NCBI GenBank assembly: GCA_003151215.1
Contig: PLXB01000081.1
Span: 199-10,498 of the forward strand
Direction: 5' to 3'
Length of the DNA: 10,300 nucleotides
Source of the DNA: Ignavibacteriota bacterium
GTDB lineage: Bacteria > Bacteroidota > Kapaibacteriia > Palsa-1295
Under the pieces are notes generated by a model. It did no database searches and was not told where the DNA came from. It was given only the letters and a program-made list of their open reading frames with translations. A program made the translations under genes and the position numbers. Positions 7,087-10,300 of the stretch are shown in pieces (positions within the stretch are counted from its first letter, which is position 1; every line of letters starts with the position of its first letter).

Positions 7087-7109
7087 CGGTAAAATTTTGC
7101 ATGAATATT

Positions 7110-7724
7110 CTACTTTTCGATCACAAGAGTCTTCCTGTCGCGCCATCCCCAGCTATCGGCGCTGAGGTAATAAATGCCCGATGGAAGCATTGAAACATCT
7201 AATACGATGGTATTCTCCCCGCGTTTTAATGAATATGATCTATCCAAAGCAGTCATTCCGCTTGTATTATAGATGCTCAGATGAAGAATTCCATCATTGC
7301 CGAGTGTAACAGGAAAAGAAAGAAGACTTCCATTCGTCGGATTTGGAGTCGGATTTCCTAAAGCATATGCGCCGGCGACGATGATATGTCTCGGTAGATT
7401 CCCACAATGGACTACTTTGACAGATCCGGAATCGACGGAGGATCTTGAATAATTAGTAATATTGATGCTATCAAGAGAAACGGCAGTTGAATCACGTGGT
7501 CCATAAAGCGCCAGCATTTGCAATGTCGCAAAAGGACCCTTTACTAATGAATCCGTATTGCTTGCCGAAAAACGGTATGTGCCGGGATTAGCTTCACCGC
7601 TACTATTCGAGATGTTCCACTTAGCACTGGTCATGACAAGAGGCTCCACTAAAGTCGGATCATAGTGCAGCGAACCTTTGATCGACCGGATGTTCGTACC
7701 CGAAGATATCGTATCAACGGAGAT
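7110..7724 (-). pseudogene. C-terminal remnant of surface protein: cohesin-like segment plus T9SS sorting domain
   Basis: These 204 codons follow the in-frame TAG at 7725-7727 without any frameshift and end at a TAG at 7110-7112. The first half (SGTNIRSIKGSLHYDPTLVE and following) resembles the early strands of a cohesin-like beta-sandwich, continuing the FVRFKLDN strand encoded just before the stop. The last roughly 84 residues (7113-7364) are a T9SS type A sorting domain: NPTPNPTNG, alternating beta strands, LHLSIYNTSG, then LPSGIYYLSADS and a basic end DRKTLVIEK. The only internal starts are a GTG at 7649 and later ATGs, and none has a signal peptide. On its own the piece could not enter the periplasm and so could not be secreted by T9SS. 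It is best read as the severed end of the upstream gene. Confidence 0.85.
7113..7364 (-). other. Type IX secretion C-terminal sorting domain
   Basis: This region carries the Por/T9SS type A sorting fold: a PNP-containing start (TPNPTNG), a strand with LHLSIYNTSG, the turn SLKRGENTIVLDV, the conserved LPSGIYYLS block, and a short basic terminus ending in Lys. In T9SS bacteria this domain directs transport across the outer membrane and is then usually cleaved. Here it is separated from its passenger by the TAG at 7725. Confidence 0.85.
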
Positions 7725-7727
7725 CTA
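7725..7727 (-). other. In-frame TAG that interrupts the surface-protein gene
   Basis: Read on the minus strand, the codons are GGG TAT TAG ATC TCC GTT. The protein sense continues smoothly on both sides (TQFGY, then ISVDTISSG), with no change of frame and no missing residues expected of the fold. TAG also ends the cytochrome c gene and this protein's own C-terminus, so TAG is a normal stop in this genome. One base change from Gln, Glu, Lys, Leu, Ser, Trp or Tyr codons would create it. Confidence 0.9.
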
Positions 7728-10300
7728 ATACCCAAATTGCGTCCCTGCTGTCGCAATAATATTATCGAGTTTAAATCGTACAAATGGCGAATCGATGATC
7801 GGTTGGCCGATACCATTAAGAGCAACAATAAGTGCTCCGCCTGAGGAGAGGATAAAAGTTTGTTGTGCTGAATCAATACTTACAGCTTTGGGACAATAAC
7901 TATAAATGATGGTTTTACTTTCCAGTGCTCCAAAAGTGAGTGTATTCCCTGAAGGAGATTTTATAAAGAATGGCGCCGGTATCGGCGGAATACTGAGCGT
8001 TAAATTATTATTGCATGGGTTTGTGACAATGACAGAGTCATCTTTACATGAATTCGTGTCTACTGCTCCAAATGAGATCGATGTTTTTGAAAAGATAAGA
8101 TCACCATTCAGTGCGTTACCGCTAATAGGAATTCTCAGAATCGAATCTCCACACAGTCCTAAACGAACAACAGCAACTAAAGTGTCATTATACTTTCCGC
8201 TTGCAGTTGGAGTAAAATGCACAATAACATTTGCAGTATCAGTCTTCGAAATGGTATCCCCTGAAACGGTAAACGGTGTTCCGTGTAGCAGCCGAACCGA
8301 GCTAATATTAATAGTGTCATTTCCGGTATTAACGATCGAAGACGTTAGCATTTCGCTCACAGAGGGACATAGCGACCCGAAATTCAGAGCAGAATCATAA
8401 GTAAACTCCGGGTGAACTCCGTGATAATGCAATAGTGAAGTATTAGACGAATCGGCATCAGAAATATATGTAATGCGAACAGAAGTATCTCCTTTTTCTG
8501 TTGCGCAATAACGAATCGTAACCATTGTATCGGATTGAGCTGGTATGACAAAAGGAAGAGTTTGTGAGGCGAATGTCACTCCGATGATACTATCAATTGT
8601 AACCGGATCATTGCCTATCGATGAAAGCTTAAGCTTGATAGTGTCGCAGTTATTGAGGCAAAGACTTTTTCCTTGAAGATTATCATCTGTGCGTAAAGCT
8701 TTTATTCTTATTGTTCCGGTGCCTGATACCCTTACCGAATCGCGCTTCTCTGTGAGAATAAATGATGAATGAAATATGCCCGTATCGTTCGGACAAAATG
8801 AAATAAGAATATGCACCGAGTCCTTCGGAGCGAGAAGGGTATCTTTCAAAGGCTGCAGAATAGTAAATGGCGGATGGAAGAATCCATTAGGGCTTAGTAA
8901 TGCAGAATCTGTTCCGACTGAATGCGCCGTTAGTTTTAATGTATCGCATTTTCCGACATGTACAATGCCGAAATCCAGGATTGCAGGTTTGAGAGTAATG
9001 CGCGTATCTTTATTAATGCCGCAACCGATCAGCACAGCAGTTCGAGTAGTATCATTGGAAATGAATGTTATTATTGATGTATCTTTTCCGACTGTTGTCG
9101 GACAATATTGTATTGTAAGGCTATCCGGCATATAATACCCGATATCTTTCGTCTTCTGCCCGGTACTAAAATTATTTTTTGAAATAATGATAGAATCAAT
9201 ATGAAGACTATCTTCTCCCAAATTTGCAACGTAGAAATTTGCAGTTACGCAAGTATCTCCAATTTTAAAGCATCCGAAAATGAGCGTATCCTGCTCCAAG
9301 ACAAGATGAGGAGTTGCTTTTGTTCTTATTATGCCGCTCGATAAATGCGAGAGTAAACGCTCCGGCTCAAAATTTGCGAAGCTGTGATCAGGAGCTTTCA
9401 CTTGTGCCATTACTGAGACAAAGAGGGATGAGTCATGTCCGGTGGGAAGAAATGCGTGCCAGCGGAATCTTCCATTACTCTTAAATCTTACCGTGTCGAA
9501 AAATTTCCAAGACGAATGTTGATTTCGGTAGTAGATGCGTATCGAATCTGTCAGGCTCGCAGAATCGCCGGCCATGCCACTTAAAAGTGCGTACGGTCCG
9601 TTCAGATCTATTGGGGAAAGAAAAAGGGTCGGTCCGGATATGAAAAAATTCGAAACTGTATCTATTTCACCATCAATACGAATTCTTCCCTTTCCTCCTG
9701 TTCCGCCTTTGCTCGTTTGCTCTACACCCTTTCCTCCGAGTCCTCCGGAGCCGCTATTTGCAGAGATCGTCGTATTGTCCATAAGAATTCCATTGCGCGC
9801 TGAAAGTAATATGGCACCCCCCGATCCACCTCCTCCGCCGGCATCGACAACATTTACACCGGAGACTCCGCTGGTACCATCGGCTGTTAAAAAACTATTA
9901 GTAAGTGAGATGGTATCATAAGAAATTATCGTCAATGCTCCACCGCCACCTCCGCCTGATCCCGCTGTAGAATCAAGTTCCGAAACATGATTTCCTGCTC
10001 CTCCTCCTGATCCACCCTGCATTGGCAAGAGGAACCTTCCGCCATAGGCTTTTCCCCCGTTATTTCCGGACCCGGCGCCGGTTCCGCCATCTGTGGCAAA
10101 TGCTCCGCCCCCTCCGCCAAACTCAGTTCCGATCGTTTCGCCTCCGGCCGAACCACCCCCAAATCCGCCCATATGTGATGTATCATTCCCTCCGCTTATA
10201 CCGCCGCTCGATCCATAAGGGCATCCGGTTCCCCCGCCTCCGCCCTGATCGACATTTGGAAAAACTGAACTTTCACCGCCGAGAATTCCGGTCGAGGACG
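7725..10300 (-). CDS. Large exported surface protein, 5' end outside window, ends at premature TAG
   Basis: The frame is open from the right edge (first full codon 10298-10296) for 857 codons to a TAG at 7725-7727. The internal ATG at 10172 is not the real start, because the glycine-rich coding continues upstream of it past the edge. Order of parts: a glycine-rich region (10300 to about 9678) with segments like GGGGGSGGAILLSARNG; a beta-rich linker domain (about 9677-9330) with IRIYYRNQ and WKFFDTVRF; then five ASH/choice-of-anchor-D repeats (9308-7806); then FVRFKLDN, the first strand of a cohesin-like domain, broken by the stop. Several repeats carry Cys pairs and a 'YCP/FCP..G' motif, so disulfides are likely outside the cytoplasm. 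The family is structural or adhesive; no enzyme motif is seen. The missing T9SS domain lies in frame after the stop. Confidence 0.85.
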   Translation of the reverse strand, partial: SSTGILGGESSVFPNVDQGGGGGTGCPYGSSGGISGGNDTSHMGGFGGGSAGGETIGTEFGGGGGAFATDGGTGAGSGNNGGKAYGGRFLLPMQGGSGGGAGNHVSELDSTAGSGGGGGGALTIISYDTISLTNSFLTADGTSGVSGVNVVDAGGGGGSGGAILLSARNGILMDNTTISANSGSGGLGGKGVEQTSKGGTGGKGRIRIDGEIDTVSNFFISGPTLFLSPIDLNGPYALLSGMAGDSASLTDSIRIYYRNQHSSWKFFDTVRFKSNGRFRWHAFLPTGHDSSLFVSVMAQVKAPDHSFANFEPERLLSHLSSGIIRTKATPHLVLEQDTLIFGCFKIGDTCVTANFYVANLGEDSLHIDSIIISKNNFSTGQKTKDIGYYMPDSLTIQYCPTTVGKDTSIITFISNDTTRTAVLIGCGINKDTRITLKPAILDFGIVHVGKCDTLKLTAHSVGTDSALLSPNGFFHPPFTILQPLKDTLLAPKDSVHILISFCPNDTGIFHSSFILTEKRDSVRVSGTGTIRIKALRTDDNLQGKSLCLNNCDTIKLKLSSIGNDPVTIDSIIGVTFASQTLPFVIPAQSDTMVTIRYCATEKGDTSVRITYISDADSSNTSLLHYHGVHPEFTYDSALNFGSLCPSVSEMLTSSIVNTGNDTINISSVRLLHGTPFTVSGDTISKTDTANVIVHFTPTASGKYNDTLVAVVRLGLCGDSILRIPISGNALNGDLIFSKTSISFGAVDTNSCKDDSVIVTNPCNNNLTLSIPPIPAPFFIKSPSGNTLTFGALESKTIIYSYCPKAVSIDSAQQTFILSSGGALIVALNGIGQPIIDSPFVRFKLDNIIATAGTQFGY
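7806..9308 (-). repeat. Five tandem ASH / choice-of-anchor-D repeats
   Basis: Five units of about 95-100 residues, at approximately 9308-9012, 9002-8712, 8705-8418, 8408-8115 and 8102-7806. Each opens with a strand ending in a 'xFGxxxxG' type turn (DTLIFGCFKIGDTC, AILDFGIVHVGKC, SALNFGSLCP, SISFGAVDTNSC), followed by a 'V.N.G.D.L.I.S' strand (YVANLGEDSLHIDSI, SSIGNDPVTIDSI, IVNTGNDTINISSV). Later comes a 'YCP/FCP/FTP....G' motif and a closing strand with SG or GCG. The third unit has a degenerate opening. Such immunoglobulin-like arrays are spacers or adhesive stalks in surface proteins. Confidence 0.8.
9678..10300 (-). repeat. Glycine-rich low-complexity coding region
   Basis: Glycine runs such as GGGGG alternate with short hydrophobic strands (ALTIISYDTISLTNS, GAILLSARNGILMDNTTIS, GKGRIRIDGEI). 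On the top strand this shows as repeated cctcc/ccgcc blocks. The pattern of a Gly-rich turn, a short strand and 'NSGSGG' resembles glycine-rich beta-helix or pectin-lyase-like surface proteins. It continues beyond the window edge. Confidence 0.75.

Noticed and set aside
7649..7876. Minus-strand 75-codon frame spanning the premature stop
   Set aside because: I considered it as evidence for a frameshift. The flanking protein pieces are in the same frame as each other, so no shift is needed, and this frame has no matching motifs.
7906..8400. Plus-strand 164-codon open frame
   Set aside because: It lies wholly antisense to the ASH repeats, which have clear family motifs. Its composition has no recognisable domain.
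9535..9921. Plus-strand 128-codon open frame, proline-rich
   Set aside because: It is the antisense shadow of the glycine-rich coding region (GGN codons read as NCC/Pro). It has no domain and no start context.
7725..10300. Genome-wide recoding of TAG as a sense codon
   Set aside because: TAG ends the cytochrome c gene at a normal family C-terminus (1258-1260) and also ends the T9SS domain (7110-7112), so TAG functions as a stop here.

Overview
The window is one strand of business: every gene I can support lies on the minus strand, so it is read from 10300 down to 1. The organism is probably a member of the Fibrobacterota-Chlorobiota-Bacteroidota (FCB) group, perhaps a Kapabacteria/Ignavibacteria-like lineage. 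The reasons are a type IX secretion (T9SS) C-terminal sorting domain, an array of ASH/choice-of-anchor-D repeats, a secreted 'asparagine synthetase B'-like protein of a kind found in Bacteroidota, and gene starts without Shine-Dalgarno sequences. The phylum is an inference from gene content only.

Region 1 (10300 to 7110): a very large exported surface protein whose N-terminus lies beyond the window. It has a glycine-rich region, a linker domain, five ASH-type repeats, a cohesin-like segment and a T9SS sorting domain. A single in-frame TAG at 7725-7727 cuts the reading frame at the start of the cohesin-like segment. The remaining 204 codons, including the sorting domain, continue in the same frame. 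The gene is a recent pseudogene, a readthrough case, or carries a sequencing error.

Region 2 (7109 to 7016): a short intergenic region holding a perfect 10-bp inverted repeat. It is placed to terminate the surface-protein transcript or to control the operon that follows.

Region 3 (7015 to 1258): seven tightly packed genes, probably one operon. In order they are a glycosylasparaginase-type Ntn hydrolase, a short-chain dehydrogenase, a carboxymuconolactone-decarboxylase-family protein, a PQQ-like beta-propeller lipoprotein, a monofunctional proline dehydrogenase, a DUF2203 protein and a di-heme cytochrome c lipoprotein. The set mixes amino-acid catabolism (asparagine-linked amides, proline) with redox and envelope proteins. 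A link from proline oxidation to a cytochrome c is possible but not shown by the sequence.

Region 4 (1257 to 1): a 117-bp gap with an 11-bp stem hairpin, then a signal-peptide-bearing 'asparagine synthetase B'-like protein that runs off the left edge. It occupies the first 1140 bases and is open for all 380 codons.

I found no RNA genes, CRISPR arrays, insertion sequences or attachment sites. No gene-free stretch exceeds about 120 bases.
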